Shown: piece after piece, positions 34,776 through 48,109 of the stretch
Layout: each line of letters opens with the position of its first letter
Position numbering within the stretch: position 1 is the first letter of the stretch
Origin: Rachycentron canadum
Lineage: Eukaryota; Chordata; Actinopteri; Carangiformes; Rachycentridae
Assembly (NCBI GenBank): GCA_038496675.1
Contig: CM076652.1
Span: 3,928,729 to 3,992,728 of the forward strand
DNA length: 64,000 nucleotides
Direction of reading: 5' to 3'
Translations under genes and position numbers: made by a program
The notes under the pieces: model-generated
The model's database searches: none
Told to the model about the DNA's origin: nothing
The model's input: the letters and a program-made list of their open reading frames with translations, nothing else

Positions 34776-35563
34776 TAATCAAGACGCCTGGTGACCGCAA
34801 GCCCACATTAAAGCTCTGGTCGAGATGTGGGTCCCGAAGGAGGACTGAGTGGAGCATAAATGTTATCTGATATTATCGTCGATGACGGCTGAGCACCAGG
34901 CTGCATTTTGAAATGTACTATGAACTCAGCAGGGCATGAGAGTAAGTTAAACAAATCTAGGAGAGATGATATTAGAAACCAAACGTGGCCCACTAGACAT
35001 AAAAGAACAAGGACAAAATTGGATGTAGCAGGTCTATATATATTGAAAGGCAGACTATATAAAACACATTGACAATCAGAGGGGGTTACAGTGCAGGAAC
35101 TGTTTTACTGTCCTTACAGTATCTGGCTTATTACAGATCAGAAAGATATATATAAACGGCCTAAATGGTCTAAAACCATATTATTAAAACAGCAGATTTA
35201 AGCAACCCAGATATCTAAAGAGATGCAAGACATCTAGCATTTAATGTCACTAATGTGACTTCAAAAAACTTTGCATTATTGTATTTAATTAATTTTTTTA
35301 TTATTCTAAACAAACTGCAAACCAAATCACAACATTTCTTTTGAATAACCGCCAAAATCATCATAAAACATAGACGATCACTTATTTGCCTTTAGAGGTT
35401 TGTTGTTATTTCTCACCCTTGACTTTTTTCCCCGCTGTTGTATTTCAACACACTCGTTCACTCATTGTTTGCCACTGTGCATCTGATACACGCAGCGGCT
35501 GTTAAATAAGGGAGGGACATTGACTCATTCACTTTTAGCACCTGAGGCTACAAACATTTTTTT

Positions 35564-35674
35564 TGTGTGTGTTTGTGTGTGTGTGTGTGTGTAGTTCAGT
35601 TGTTTGAGTGAGTCAGAGCCTGAGTCAAAATGAGCTGTCAATTACAAGAGGGACACACACACACACACACACAC
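35564..35674. repeat. Opposed GT and CA microsatellites
   Basis: A GT tract (35564-35592, one interruption) and a CA tract (35653-35674) are separated by 60 bases and are complementary to each other. Confidence 0.9.
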
Positions 35675-36272
35675 AAACAAATGCCAAACATAGGTGAGGA
35701 CGGAGAGGTAAGATTACAACACCAAATCCACCATTGAGTGATCATGGCACTCTAACCTGCAGAGTATTACCTGAGATTAAATAAGCAATGCCTTGGCAAG
35801 GACACCTTGAAAAACTTGTAGTGGTGCTGTAGGCAGTGAAGTCATGTGGCAAAAACCACAAAAATAAAAGCCACACAGAACTACATGTACTGTTGGGCAA
35901 CTTTCAAACATCAATCAATTTTAGAAACTGGGGCAGTTACTTTCCCAACAAATGTGGAGCTCAGTAGCCAAATTGAACAACTTGAACAGGCAGTTATTTA
36001 ACCTTTGTGGTGCATCCAAGCTGATTTTATGCCACTCAAAAGATCTTTAATGGTTGTTTCTTTAATTTGTTGATCAGTTTCTGGCTTCATTTACTATAGA
36101 CCGTTGGTGTAGTTTATCCACTTTGGACAGAGATAAAAGACCAGCGGATTGGGCGGCAGCAACAACAGGTATTTCACCAACAACTAAACTGAAACTGAAC
36201 TGAACACAGCAGGTTCCCTGGCTGTTCAGAAAAATACTGTAAAGCTCCACAGGCTCTTTTGTGCATGTGGTC

Positions 36273-36277
36273 GTGTG

Positions 36278-36314
<37 letters not shown>
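36273..36314. repeat. (GT)n microsatellite
   Basis: About 20 GT units with a single GC interruption. Confidence 0.95.
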
Positions 36315-36316
<2 letters not shown>

Positions 36317-37848
36317 ATTCATTGCAGTGTTGCATACTTCCAATCATCCTCATTCCAGCAGATGGTAAATGATTTGTGCTTCAGTTTGCAGTTGTCCCCT
36401 TTATTTCTCCCTTGAATGTGCAGCCTCGTATCAAACCAGACTGCGTTGGCTTCCCAGATGTCAAAAGATACTTCAAATCTTACTACTACAATAAAGCACA
36501 AAATGGTCCTGGACCCAAATACATCCACAATCTACTTCCCTCCAGACTCTTTAGGTGTTCCCAGAAGTGAAGCAGATTTTAATTTCTATGCTCCTCACCT
36601 GTTCCTGAACACTTAAGAGTTTATCCAAATCAGGGCTTAAATTTTTAATCTCATGTCTTTTTATCACTGCAGAACTCCTTCTACTGTTTACGCAACCTAT
36701 AGTTAATGTCTTCTAAATGCTGTTTTACTGTCATGTTGATGTTGTATTTTTTTATGTATCTGTATTTTATTTTATGCCACTGTCAAATACATTGCTACTG
36801 AATCATGCTGTAATAAAAAAAAAAACAACAACAACGACAAAAAAAAAAACTTGCCTTTACTTGACGAGACTTCCATTGGATTTGGATTCACCCGAAAGCG
36901 ATTTAGAAAGTCTGCCCTTCTCTGCAAAGTTTCTGTCACTGCTCCAACAAAAGGGTTGTTGCGAGTATTAGATTCTTTTAACAGACACCGGGATCAGCTG
37001 ATCGGCAGATCACTGATGTACTGGTTAAGCCCTGCACGTAGGTCAACATAGCTGCTAAAACCTCATGAATGAACTCTATGGGTGTAAAATAAGAGAAAGC
37101 CTCTCTCTCAAAATTGCACAAGCCTGCCAGGATTTGCTTTCTTTCAGGTGACAATCATCAATCTTAGTGTGTTTTGCTCCAGGTAAGTACACTTTGTAAC
37201 AGCAGTCTGCCAAAAGAGTGAGCCTCCCTTTGGTTCAGATACTTGTGTGGGAATTGTGTTTTCCTTCTGTAGTCTGTTCCAAGTAACGTTAGATCTCTCA
37301 CGTCAAGAATGATGCATCCTTGCCAAAAGCTTTAGTGGTACTTAAGATTGTTTGTGAGTCTGTGAGTTTCGCACCTGCAGCAACTAATGCCCAATGATTA
37401 TGTATTTGTAGCGTATGTGTGTGTTCTTGTGAAGGTGAGGGCTGCTCACCATAGTCTTGTCGTCAATGTGCAAACAACAGTGCATGTTTCACTGTTTGTT
37501 TTTTGTTTGTGCCACATGGGCCAAGACGTGCAACTTCTCCTCAGTGGGCAAACTTTACAAACTGCAGCCTACATTCATGCAGTCACTGGTGATCATATTG
37601 TCCCAACATTTCTTTGTATTTGTATTGTTCTCGGAAAAATACATTGTATTGGTGTACAAGTGGTTTGGAGCTGAGCCAAAACCAACATCAACTATCTTTG
37701 TGCAAAACGGTGGCAACAGTGCTGGGCTGTGAGGCAAGTATGGCTGACGTGGCTGCAGTCTGAACTGAAGGAGACATTTCAGTGAAAAGAAACATCACAT
37801 TTCATCTCCTCTTATTTTTTATGGGCATAGAGATGATTAGGCCCAGCC

Positions 37849-37876
37849 TATATATATATATATATATATATATATA
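37849..37876. repeat. (TA)n microsatellite
   Basis: Fourteen TA units followed by CCCCCAAAAC. Confidence 0.95.
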
Positions 37877-40800
37877 CCCCCAAAACATCTTTGCAGGAGC
37901 CCATTGGCTGATGTATTATTTTCTCTCTCTTCCCTATACATCCCCTATTTAAATGTTGTTTATGAGGACACAAGCTGAAATGCATCAGTCTAACAATAAA
38001 GTTGTTCTGTAAGTGTGTCTGGAGATTTGACCTCATCAGACTGAGGGTCACAAAACGGCCGATGGCTTTTAAAGACTTTTTTGCCCATTCACAGTCATAG
38101 AGTGCCACAGGGGTGAAAACACTGTAGGCTGTAAAAGGCTGTAAAGGTGGACTGATCGGATCAGTTTTCATGCTTGGTGTGATGACATTAAACATCCTTG
38201 ACAACCTAACACATCTATAGAGTAAAATACACCTGACCAAACACAAATACTGTGAATATCTCCAGTTAAAAGACTGATGATTGAACAGGGTGCAAACATA
38301 GGACACAGTACCCACTTATCTTAACATATCATTCCTTTAAGATCTCAGAAGACAGGCCTCCTTTTTTTTACAAGAATTATGACAGGCTTACTTAGCAACA
38401 GTCTTTTCCTGCCATGCCCCCTCCCCTTGAAGTAAAACCCCATATCCTTTTGTTGGTCTATGGCCACCTGCAGTGCGCCCTCCAGGCTTTTACTCTGCTG
38501 GTCAGCTGCACAGTTCCTCCATCCTTCAAATTACCCCATGCCCAAATTACCCCAGCGCCCAAATTACCCCAGCTTTGTCAAACAGTCCCCAAGCTGCCCC
38601 GTCCCTGTTCACAGTGAAACTGCTGCAGGACTTAGTCAATGATTCGTTTCACTGCACATATTTGACATATCTCCTTATCTTCATCTGTGGGTTCAGTGAG
38701 GCACAGAACTGGAAAGATGTCAGCAGTATTCTGTTTCTTCCCACTCAGCAAATGACGGTGACATATAGTAATTTGAAAGATGCTCATCAAAATGATTTAC
38801 AAGTGAGAAACACCACCAAAGTGTAAGGAAACTTGGCATAAGGTCAACCATCCACTGAGGAATGAGGTGAAGTAAAGAGGTGCACAGAAAGTGCAAAGTG
38901 TTAGGTATGAATGACACAAGCACAGTACATACATATTTTCTAGGAGACCTAATTTTTCTTTTGAGATAAATGATGTTCTTCCACTCAGTTGTCCTTTTTT
39001 TGCACCCAATCTGCTCAAACAGTTAAACATATCTTATCAGCTCAGCTGTTCAGTTCTGGTGCATTGTTGTGTGCTGGGCCCCCAAATGTATTCATACTAC
39101 TATCATTTTTTAAAATAAACAGCCGATACGCTTAGGAAGTCTCAGGGAAACTTGCTGATAGGGAATTGTTGTCTACTGTTGTTTGATGAATTGAATATTA
39201 TCATCGGGGATCAATTAACAATGCAAAGAACTTTGCAGCAAACTGAGTACATCTTCCTCTCAGTAATGACTAATCGCCCGAGGCGTCAGGGGCATTGAGG
39301 ACATGACTGAAATGCCTCTTTCAAAAACCCACAATGCATCGTAACTGTTTTACATCTGGCGGGGAGCCGTTACAGTATGTGCCTTTGCCCTGGGCGTAAA
39401 CTTAATCAAAGCAAAACGGAGTGCAAACACTCACAACGCAACCAAATAGATAAACACGCGTGCGAAAAAATACGGAAATCCACTTGTAAGTAGCACAGAT
39501 GACAAAGGAAGTGTTTCCGTGGGGGACGCTAAAAAGCGATGAACTCAGCTGGGACGCACTTGTTGTCTGTGTCAGTGCTTTTCAATTAAAACAAACAAAC
39601 AAACAAACAAAAAAAAATGTACGTTGTCGTTGATTTTCCAACAGCACCGACGAGGGCTTCAACAGAGCATCGAACAACAGAGTCCCCAGGACACACAACA
39701 TTTGTCCTCTGTGCTATGTTTTATCTGTCCGCATGCATTTCGTTTTTTAAATCGTAGTGCCTTTGATCCCCCCAGGCCACCGTACTTTTTGCTTAAATTA
39801 GCACAAACAGAAGTATATTAAAAATTTTAAATGTTTAGCTTGAGGTAAAAAAAACAAAAAAAAAAAACAAAACACTGTTGCCTTTATGATTCAAATATAA
39901 AATGTGTTTTTCTCCATTTAGTTTCTTCTCATGCAGATTTACAGTGGCCGATAAAAACAAGTAGTATGTAAATTGGTTTAAACCTCATGTTTTCAAAGAG
40001 AATTAGTTCTGAAACAAACCTCTGGTAGTGAAGCCAGTTGTTGCAAAAGACTTAATGATTCTTTGGTATGTTGTACATGATGAACAAATAAATATTAACA
40101 GTTAATTAATAATTGATTCTTCATTCATTCAGCAGTGGTGAACTAGAGAAAGTAAGAGGCCAGATCCGGGCTTGCTTTAAGTTACAGATGTGATTAGTGG
40201 CAAGAATTTCCAAAGGGCAAAGCCTCAAGTGGTGTAAAATGATCATAACCACTATGCAGGCTTGTATATAGTATAAAATTAGACTAGATTAGATTAGAAA
40301 ATCTTTGTTGTCCCCGATGGGCAAATTACTTTGCAACAGTATCAATACAACCAATGCACATCATAATTAAAATAACACGATAAATAGAAACAGAAATCTA
40401 TTTACAGTAGATTTCACTATAATCATAATAATGGTGAAGGTGCCATAGAGTGAATCCACAGTATGTCTGAGAGGATGAACCTGCACATTTAGTCAAATAT
40501 CCGTTGTTGTTGTTGTTGAACGTGAATGGCCACATTGTATATGTTGGCGGCATGAATTTATGGTAAATAATAAATAATTAACAGAGCTGTTATCAGCTGT
40601 TAACCCATCAGAGAAGTCCAGAGTCTGGCTATCACCTGCATGATGTCAGCAAAGTCTGAGCACTGTCGTCGTTGTTGATACACGGGGGGCAAGAAGTGTT
40701 TTCCATCCACATTATCACACTCCCACTGCGAGGTCCCAACCAGCTCAGTGTCAGTCTCATTGAACCGGTGAACTGAAACACGGCTCAGTGTTTTATACTC

Positions 40801-41699
40801 CTTAAGACCCCCGGCTTCTGGGACAAACACACCGAGCTCTGTTAATAATTCTGGATTTTTTGCGATTCCTCACCAGACAGCGGGGATGAAAGCTGGGTTT
40901 TAATGACCTTACAGTACTTTTAACTGATCTAGAGTTTGGCATTGCTCTTGAACCTGCTGGACCTTGACTGTCGCATTGTCTCATGTGTAGGACATTCTTT
41001 TGACTGAATCACTGAGCATAGTGAATTGAACTCTGCCCATTAAGAAGTTATTTTTTATGTATCTCTTTTCTAAGGACTATGAACAATTATTTTGCACCCG
41101 ATGCTTTTTTTTTTTTTTTTTTTGGCTCTGCCATTATTATATTGTTGCCATGCATATATTCTGCTGTCATTTATATTGTATATTGTCATTCATATTTACT
41201 GCTGTTGCTCATATCTTTTAATTCTTTATAAATGAATTCATATGTGACGAAAGAGTGCACGTAAGGCGTTGGGTTTTGAGGCAGAGCGAGGTCAAGACCA
41301 CACGGCCCAGTACAGCTCCCAGTTAGACAAGGAAGCTTGTCTGAGTTTATTTAGCAGGATAATGTTGTTTTCTGCTCTGGTTTCAAGAGAACTTTGAATA
41401 CTTTGAAAACTGCCGAGAAACTTGAGTCTGCGTGATCAGGTCAGATCTAATATTATTATGTATTATGTATTGAATTATATTATAATCTCTCTCTCTCTCT
41501 CGTAAAATACAATAATAACATCAGTGCCAAGTCTGTAACTCTCTTGACAACATTTAGACTATAAGACTAAAAAAATTGTACTGTTTCTTGTATTGTTAAA
41601 CAAATCATCATAGTTAATTGAATCTCTGCTTACTGAGCCCATAGTTTGGAGTAGCCTGTTTATTATTTCTTCCCCCAAAATGACTTTGTATGGACTTTA

Positions 41700-42050
41700 T
41701 GTTTGGATGTTGTGTTTATGATTTCTTGTTTTCATTTTCAAGTGGCTTCCCCCTCTGTCTCTTTGTTCTTTGACTTCCTGTCTTTGTCTAGTTTCCCACT
41801 TCTGTGACTGCGTGCTCCACCCTAATGTGTTTCACCTGTGTCCAATCGTCCCTGCCTTCGTCGTGTGTCTATCTTCTCCTTTGCTCCGTCTTTGTCATTT
41901 TGTCTGTCTTGCCTCTGTTGAGCATCTCTTGGTGCTTTAGTTTTCATTCTTGTGGCTTTTCTGTATTACGGATCTTCTGAACTCTGCTTTGCTTGTTCTC
42001 AGTTTTGACCTGCCCCTTTTTGTGGCGTCTGCATTTGGGTCCATTTATCC
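41700..42050. repeat. Dispersed fish repeat (T/C-rich, ends GCATTTGGGTCC)
   Basis: Sequence such as CCCTGTCT-like tracts, TTTCACCTGTGTCCAATCGT, GTCTGTCTTGCC and the end CTGCATTTGGGTCC resembles a family I recognise as abundant in teleosts. It has no open frame. Boundaries are approximate. Confidence 0.45.
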
Positions 42051-42069
42051 TTCAAACATGACAGGCTGT

Positions 42070-42600
42070 ATATGATGGTGTGTCTCCAGATGGGATTTGG
42101 TGGAGCCAGTCTCAGTCAAAAGGTTGGCTCCTGGAAGACACTTGAGATGACAGGAAAGGATCGGATGACGTTTTTCCTTAGACGTTACGCCATGTTACCT
42201 CCAGAAGCTACAAGCCACCGGTCTCAAACTTCAACAAGCACAACGTGAGGACTTGTTTAAATAACTTGCATGTGACAAGTATTCTTTCGAGGTTTTGTGG
42301 AATGTGGATGAAACTGGGGTTACGACCGTACAAGTGCCAGAGAACATTGTTGTTCCCCACAGCAGATTGGGGCCATGACATCTGGTGAGACAGGCAGCGC
42401 AGCAACTGTTGCGGTCAATGTGTAGGGAAATGTTATTCCCTTGAAAGAAATTCCATACACACCCACAGGATCACAGACCAGGATGGCTGCAGGAGAATGA
42501 GTTAGTGCTTCTGCGCTATTTAGTCTGCCACAAGAAACACCATCATCGTAGTTCAACAAGCTTCTGTGTCTGCGCTGAAAGGAGCGTGGTGCTGTACTGC
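42070..42600 (+). mobile_element. Decayed pogo-like (DDE) transposase relic
   Basis: Reading across frame shifts on the + strand: MTFFLRRYAMLPPEATS near 42167, FNKHNV near 42230, FWNVDETGVTTVQVPENIVV near 42300 (containing the first catalytic Asp of the DDE_1 fold in VDETG), then AMTSGETGSAATVAVN, VIPL and GWLQENE-like residues. This order matches pogo/Tigger-type DDE_1 transposases common in fish. Several shifts and stops make it a pseudogene. The N-terminal DNA-binding part and the terminal repeats are not visible. Confidence 0.72.
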
Positions 42601-42755
42601 CGACCTTCCCGCTTTACTCATCTCCACGTCCATGACAGAAATTTCCATTTTGATTATACAGTCTCGCCCCGAAAGTGCCTGTAGGTGTGAATCTGAGCAC
42701 GAATGGCTGTTTGTCTCTGTATGTCAGCCTAAAAGACTAGGAATCTAAACTGTGG

Positions 42756-42835
42756 TCCAGGGTCTACTCCACCATCGCCCGGTGTCGGCTGGGATTGGCT
42801 CCAGCCCAGCCCATTTAGAGGATTTGTCTATTTGT
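42756..42835. repeat. Short dispersed repeat fragment
   Basis: CATCGCCCGGTGTCGGCTGG and GATTGGCTCCAGCCC are the core of a very frequent teleost interspersed motif. It lies about 150 bases downstream of the pogo-like relic. Confidence 0.5.
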
Positions 42836-42931
42836 TCCATACATTTCAATTTAAACCAGTTTAAAAGTAGAAAGAGAAAACATCTGTTGTTTTTTTGCTG
42901 TTCCTACCTTGTAGGCTGCGTCAGTAGTTTC

Positions 42932-43001
42932 ATATATAATTTGTGTGTGTTCACAGGGAACGGTGCTTCTATAAATGCTGGGATGATCCTAACCTTTACT
43001 T
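42932..43001 (+). repeat. 70-bp direct repeat, copy A
   Basis: ATATAATTTGTGTGTGTTCA, then CAGGGAACGGTGCTTCTATA and AATGCTGGGATGATCCTAAC. It matches copy B at 45321-45389 at about 87% over 68 bases without gaps. Confidence 0.85.
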
Positions 43002-43617
43002 TGGCTCCATATCTGCCCCAGGTTCGGGTTAACTTCGGAGGATCAAATCAAAACCCGTCAACAGCCCAACTACCGACCAATCAGATCACTGGAAAAACCG
43101 GAGTCATCATTTCTATACGATCCCAATTAAAAACAACAAGCAGTACATATTTTTTTATAGATCACTGGAATTGTTTTGTTGTTTGAGTCTTTCCATGTGT
43201 CCTTCTAACAGACAAAGGGATAGCTGTTCCAAATACATATTAACTTTTATACTACAGGATTTCTGTCAGTGTTGCTGCTTTTACTTTCTTCTTACAACAA
43301 TACAGCTCAGACAAACACAATGATAATAACTAGAAATAAAACCTAAACCCTCTGATGTCTTTGATTACAAAAATGATTAACATTCTGTCCCATATTTATA
43401 AAATGACTGACATCAGACGTTAATTACTTTTCTTTTCTCTTCTGAGCTTTGACTGCAGAAACAGTCTGACACCAACTAACGGTTTTATCTGTATCACATG
43501 TTCATAAATAGTTTGTTCATCATCACATAAAAGAGCAAAAATACTCACTAAGAAACTACATTATAATTCATGCAATGTTTTTAAGTCCTGACTTTAATAA
43601 CTGGAAATTGTTTCTGC

Positions 43618-43620
<3 letters not shown>

Positions 43621-43654
<34 letters not shown>
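43621..43654. repeat. Poly(T), 34 bases
   Basis: Uninterrupted T-run; on the minus strand it could be the A-tail of a retrotransposed sequence. Confidence 0.95.
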
Positions 43655-43657
<3 letters not shown>

Positions 43658-45320
43658 CCAATCGTGAGCATATTGTTTGCATTTCACCTCAAATATTACT
43701 TTTGGATCAAAATTAGTGGCAGGTGTCAGCATTTCTTTATCCTGCCCCTTTCGCATGAATGTGCTCATAGCCAGACAGGCGATTAACCCAGGGTTAAGTG
43801 AGCTGTTGATAACCGGCTTTGTAGTACGGGTTATCCAGGACAGACAATGTTAAGTCCAGATAAGCCAGATAACAAAAAGATATCCTGGGTATGTCGAACT
43901 TTCTTCGTGGTACGTGCCTCTGGTGTCAGTGCCACGATTTATAACAACCCTGGCGTTTGAAGCAAAGCTGAAACCCATGAAAATATCGAATCCCCGGCAT
44001 TTTTGCAGGCTTTGTCACTGATAGGCCAACGACTGCACACTTCCCACTCTTTGTGTCCTTGTCCTTGACTGCTGCCTCCGCAACAGCCAGCGACCGCATC
44101 ACCAAACGTCTAAACCGCATCAGTTGCCACAGTTGATTTGATTTAGTTATTAATTCACGTTCGGCGTCAGTTATTTTGCATGTATTGTGGAGTTTCTCGT
44201 TTTGATTTGGTTGAACGGGCTGCCGAGAGCGGGAAGCCACAGATGCCGATCGTGATTATCTGCTGCAGGTAACCCTGTGTGACGAAGAAGTGAGGGGATG
44301 TTTTGGATGGAAGATGTCGACTGAACCTGGCTCTTAACTATTTGTTGCTGCTCCTCTATCGCAGCTGTTTTATCAAGGCCGATTTTAATTCGTTTTTAAT
44401 GGTAAGTATTTTCATTTGACAGTAGGCAGCATGGCGCGAGGTGTGATTTCAGTCTGAGGCTTTATTGTGTTTTATGCTGTACCAATTATCTGATGTCTTT
44501 TCTTTTGAGAGAGATGAATCCGGTTTCATTACTTTACTTAATTAGTTTTTTTTTTTTTTTTTAATACTCTCTGACCAACACCATATTGTGACCCATTTGC
44601 ATTCTGTATTGGTTGATTCCTGGGAGCGCTGTTGCCAGTTTGTAAATAAACCTTCCTACTTTCTTGCTACCAACTGTTTTTATTGATGCTTGGCTACAGA
44701 CTCCCAGCATCACTGCCAGAACCTATGTGCTTACAGCATTCAGAAAAGTGTGTTTTCACCAAAGTGTCTCCTGCCTTTTTAAATAGGAAGTGGCTCTTTT
44801 GGCTTATTGAATTGAAAAGCATGCTTGAATACAACCCTTCAACTATATCTCCTTTGCACCCATGGCTACTGGTCTCTCAGTATTCAGCCCTGGTCGAGTT
44901 AGGCCCTTGCCCTGAGGAGACTGAGGAGACTTGTTATAAAGGCGAAGTAGAGGAGGAAAAGCATGATCTTTACTGACACGCCAGTAAACCAGGCCGTACA
45001 AAATGAAGAAGAGGTGAAAAGAAGGAAACTGTCCAAGGACATAAGAAAAATCTTGAGTGCAAAAGCAAAGCAAATTTGAGATAATAAATCTCCTGAGAAT
45101 TTCCATTGCCTGCTGTGTAATGAAATTTTTTTTTTTTTCTCCCAGGTCCCCGGGGAGCCACAGATGAAGTATCTCTTCTGTGAGGAGTTGGTGTTATGGA
45201 CTGTGGGTATGAAGGGTATAACCCTGTTGACCTGTTCAGGCATTGTTCAAACAGTAATATGGATTTTGTCTTTTTGTTCTCTACACTTAAATACACTTTA
45301 AAAGTATATATATATATATA

Positions 45321-45389
45321 TATATAATTTGTGTGTGCTCACAGGGAACAGCGCTGTTATAGATGCTGGGTTGATCATAAACTTTACTT
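45321..45389 (+). repeat. 70-bp direct repeat, copy B, preceded by (TA)n
   Basis: Same order as copy A (42932-43001), about 2.4 kb downstream. A TA tract (45304-45326) runs straight into it. Confidence 0.85.
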
Positions 45390-48109
45390 AAAGACCAGCA
45401 GGCCTGGGGATTCCCCATAGTTTCAGTGGCTTCAAATCACACGTATTCACAGGTGGTTCATATTGGAAGAAACATGCATAAATGAGAGGCATAAAACATG
45501 ACATCTGTGGTGACAGGCTTGAGGCTTAGAACACCCACGTGCAGCATAGTAACCGGGGTCTGATGACTGTTTAAAACACCTTTAGGTAGATGCCAGAGCT
45601 GACTGGTTCCCACTTATCCTCACCTGACTTTGCAGGTTTTGGAACTGAAAACCACTGTTGAACACTGAGGAATGCTGTTTCATGTACCTTGTGCAATTTG
45701 GGCCACATGTCAAGCTGTTTGCCTGAGGCACAAACATATGAGGAGCCTCTCTCTATATATTTTTTTTCTTTGTTCTGTGAAGCTGAGGTCTGTGAAGAGG
45801 TCATGTTCCCCACTGAATGATTGAAGAGTCACTTTCTTTTGACCTTGACAGAAAGATGATAAAGTATGCACAAACTTTAGAGTTCAGCAGAGGAGTGTGA
45901 CATCTTAAAATGCAAGTAATGTGCATAAACTTTGACTCGTTTCTAGTCGTGCTAAGAGCATGGGTGTTGGGGTAGAAATGTCATTGTCCATTGGTCGGAC
46001 AGCCGAGCAACTAGTTTGATCTAACTACTTGACCACTGCTCCATGGATTGCAGTGAAATTTTGTGGCTCACAACATGCATCTGTTTCCTTTCTGATTTTA
46101 TTGAGAAAGTCGTGACCAGAAGTTGCGATTGCTACGGTTCTGCCTTTTTAACGCTCCTTGGCTCTTAGATATATAGATATTATAGAGTATCCTATTTGCA
46201 GATGTTCTTTTCCCACGAATGCATCAAAACTGCACAGTCTTGGACCGACCAAGCTGCAGAACTGGAGATCAAACATACATAAGTAAGAATGTCCACCCCT
46301 ACTTGGTTTATGACCAAATACTTGCGAAACGAATAGGCCTGCCATTACCAACTTTTTTTTTTACAGTTTTTCTTATTCTTTGCAGAGAGATTTACATTGT
46401 TCATATTATCAGTGTGATCAGTTTTATGCAGCGTGTGTTTAATATTAAGGCAAAAAATTTCTACTCAAACTTTATGAGCTAATGTACTGTACCTCAGCTA
46501 TTAAGAGACTCAATAGCTCAAGTCAAGAAGCAGATTTTGTAACAGGTATGTTGTAGGTTTGAATCTTTTTAAGATGCAGTTTCCACACTCCAAGCCCAAA
46601 ATCTGTTTTTTATTCATAGTCTTGCCAAAAATGAAATGGCCAAATACTGTGGAATGGATAGAAATATGTGTTCGTTATGCTATCTTACATACCTAAAGTA
46701 TTAGTTACACCTGTTGACAGGCTGCTGTCTCTTTAGGCCATTTGCAAGGTTGATGTTCCAGGGATCTGGGTTTTTCTGATGCTGTTGGCATCGACAACCA
46801 CTTAGGCTGTTGCGTAAAATACATTGAAATATGATATTGTCCTTAAATGCGTCGCACGACAAGTGCCTTTTTCCTTTGGTGCCAAGGGAAGATAATCATA
46901 GACACGACTTCAGTTCATTTGTAAAAGTAAAGTGGGCTCAAGCAATGCGTTAAATTAATGTAGTGTACACTACAGGAGAGGTTGAAGCAATCTGGTTCAA
47001 TAGTCTTGGGCTCTTAAACCAGGATTCCTAAATGAACTACATGGACGGAGCGAGTGGCCGGCTTGTTTGTGATGAATATTGAAGGTGAAAGGGATGGAGG
47101 TGGTCTCACAGCCTGCAGCGGAGAAATGATCAGATTTTTTTTTAATCGCAGGAAGATGATTGACCCTGACAGGTCCTGGTGTTGTTTGATTGGCGGAAAC
47201 TCAGTAAGAGTGATGGTCTTCCTGTCTTATATTTATTGATTCAGGTTGAATTGGCTTGAAAATCAGGTGTGTACACAACAGGTAGGTAGGATATATTTCA
47301 TTGTGAACTGAACTGATGGATGTTTTTAGGACCAGATCATCTGTTCACCATCATCTGTTTTGTTTTCGACACTTGTGTGTTTAGTTACTTGTGAATTTAT
47401 TTAGGATTTTATTTCAGACCTTATTACTTCTGCAAAGGAGGTTGAGTGTCCAGATGTTTTCCATGTCGCTGGCTGATTAGTCGGTTTATTTGTCTGTTTA
47501 TAGGATTACACAAAACAGCTGAGCCAATCCTCATCAAACCCGGTGGAGAGATGGGTTTAAAGGAGAGGATCGAACTATTATATGACTTTCTGGATGTAAA
47601 GAATCAGACATACAGTGTTGTAGGCTACATTGGTGCATATCAAGATTAATATCTGGTGGAAGTATTCACGCTATTTAGAGCCATGCTAGTTAATTATTTT
47701 TTACCATGTAGCAGTTTTAAGAGGCAATAAATAGTATTCTGGATGAGCTGCAGCTGTCTGGGTGAGATTTTTGTTTTTACTAAGACCTGTGAATACATCG
47801 TTACAATGGTCTGGCCTGCATCTGTATCTAATTCTTCAGTTTTTAAGCAGGTTCGGTGTTCGAAAAGCATTGTCTGACATATTCTGTGGCTGAGCTACAG
47901 TAGATGTGTGGGATTCGAGCACATTGATGCTGCTGAAAGGATCCATGGCTTGCGTCCTTGTGTTGAGTAGAAAAGAGTGATCCAGCTGCAGTTGGGGGGC
48001 CGGAGGCCATTTGCTAAGTTGGCAGTAACACTATGGACCCCCGCTCTCTTTAAATAAACACCCTGTCCATTTTGTTGCTCTCAGAACAGGTTGAAACTAT
48101 CCACGAAGG

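Larger units (their letters stand above)
34776..41690. other. Non-coding stretch with microsatellites
   Basis: Contains GT (35564-35592) and CA (35653-35674) tracts in opposite sense, GT at 36273-36314, and AT at 37849-37876. A GATTAGATTAGAAAATCTTT then GTTGTCCCCGATGGGCAAAT stretch at about 40285-40325 looks like the 3' end of a LINE-type element. A T-run of about 20 is near 41106. Open frames at 37387-37732 and 38473-38826 have no recognisable domain. Confidence 0.5.
43002..48100. other. Non-coding stretch
   Basis: A T-run of 34 lies at 43621-43654. No gene is recognised on either strand. The minus open frame 44240-43926 (104 codons) is basic and lacks any motif I know. Part of a common fish repeat is seen at about 46020-46075 (CTCCATGGATTGCAGTGAAA). 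Confidence 0.5.

Noticed and set aside
36376..36616. Overlapping + strand open frames near 36.4-36.6 kb
   Set aside because: Two frames are open at once with no family match; possibly repeat-derived, but not supportable.
42932..43060. Possible antigen-receptor J-like segment (GNGASINAGMILTF)
   Set aside because: No heptamer/nonamer signal and no FGxG motif; the repeat pair explains it better.
43926..44240. Minus-strand 104-codon open frame
   Set aside because: No recognisable motif and no splice or promoter context.
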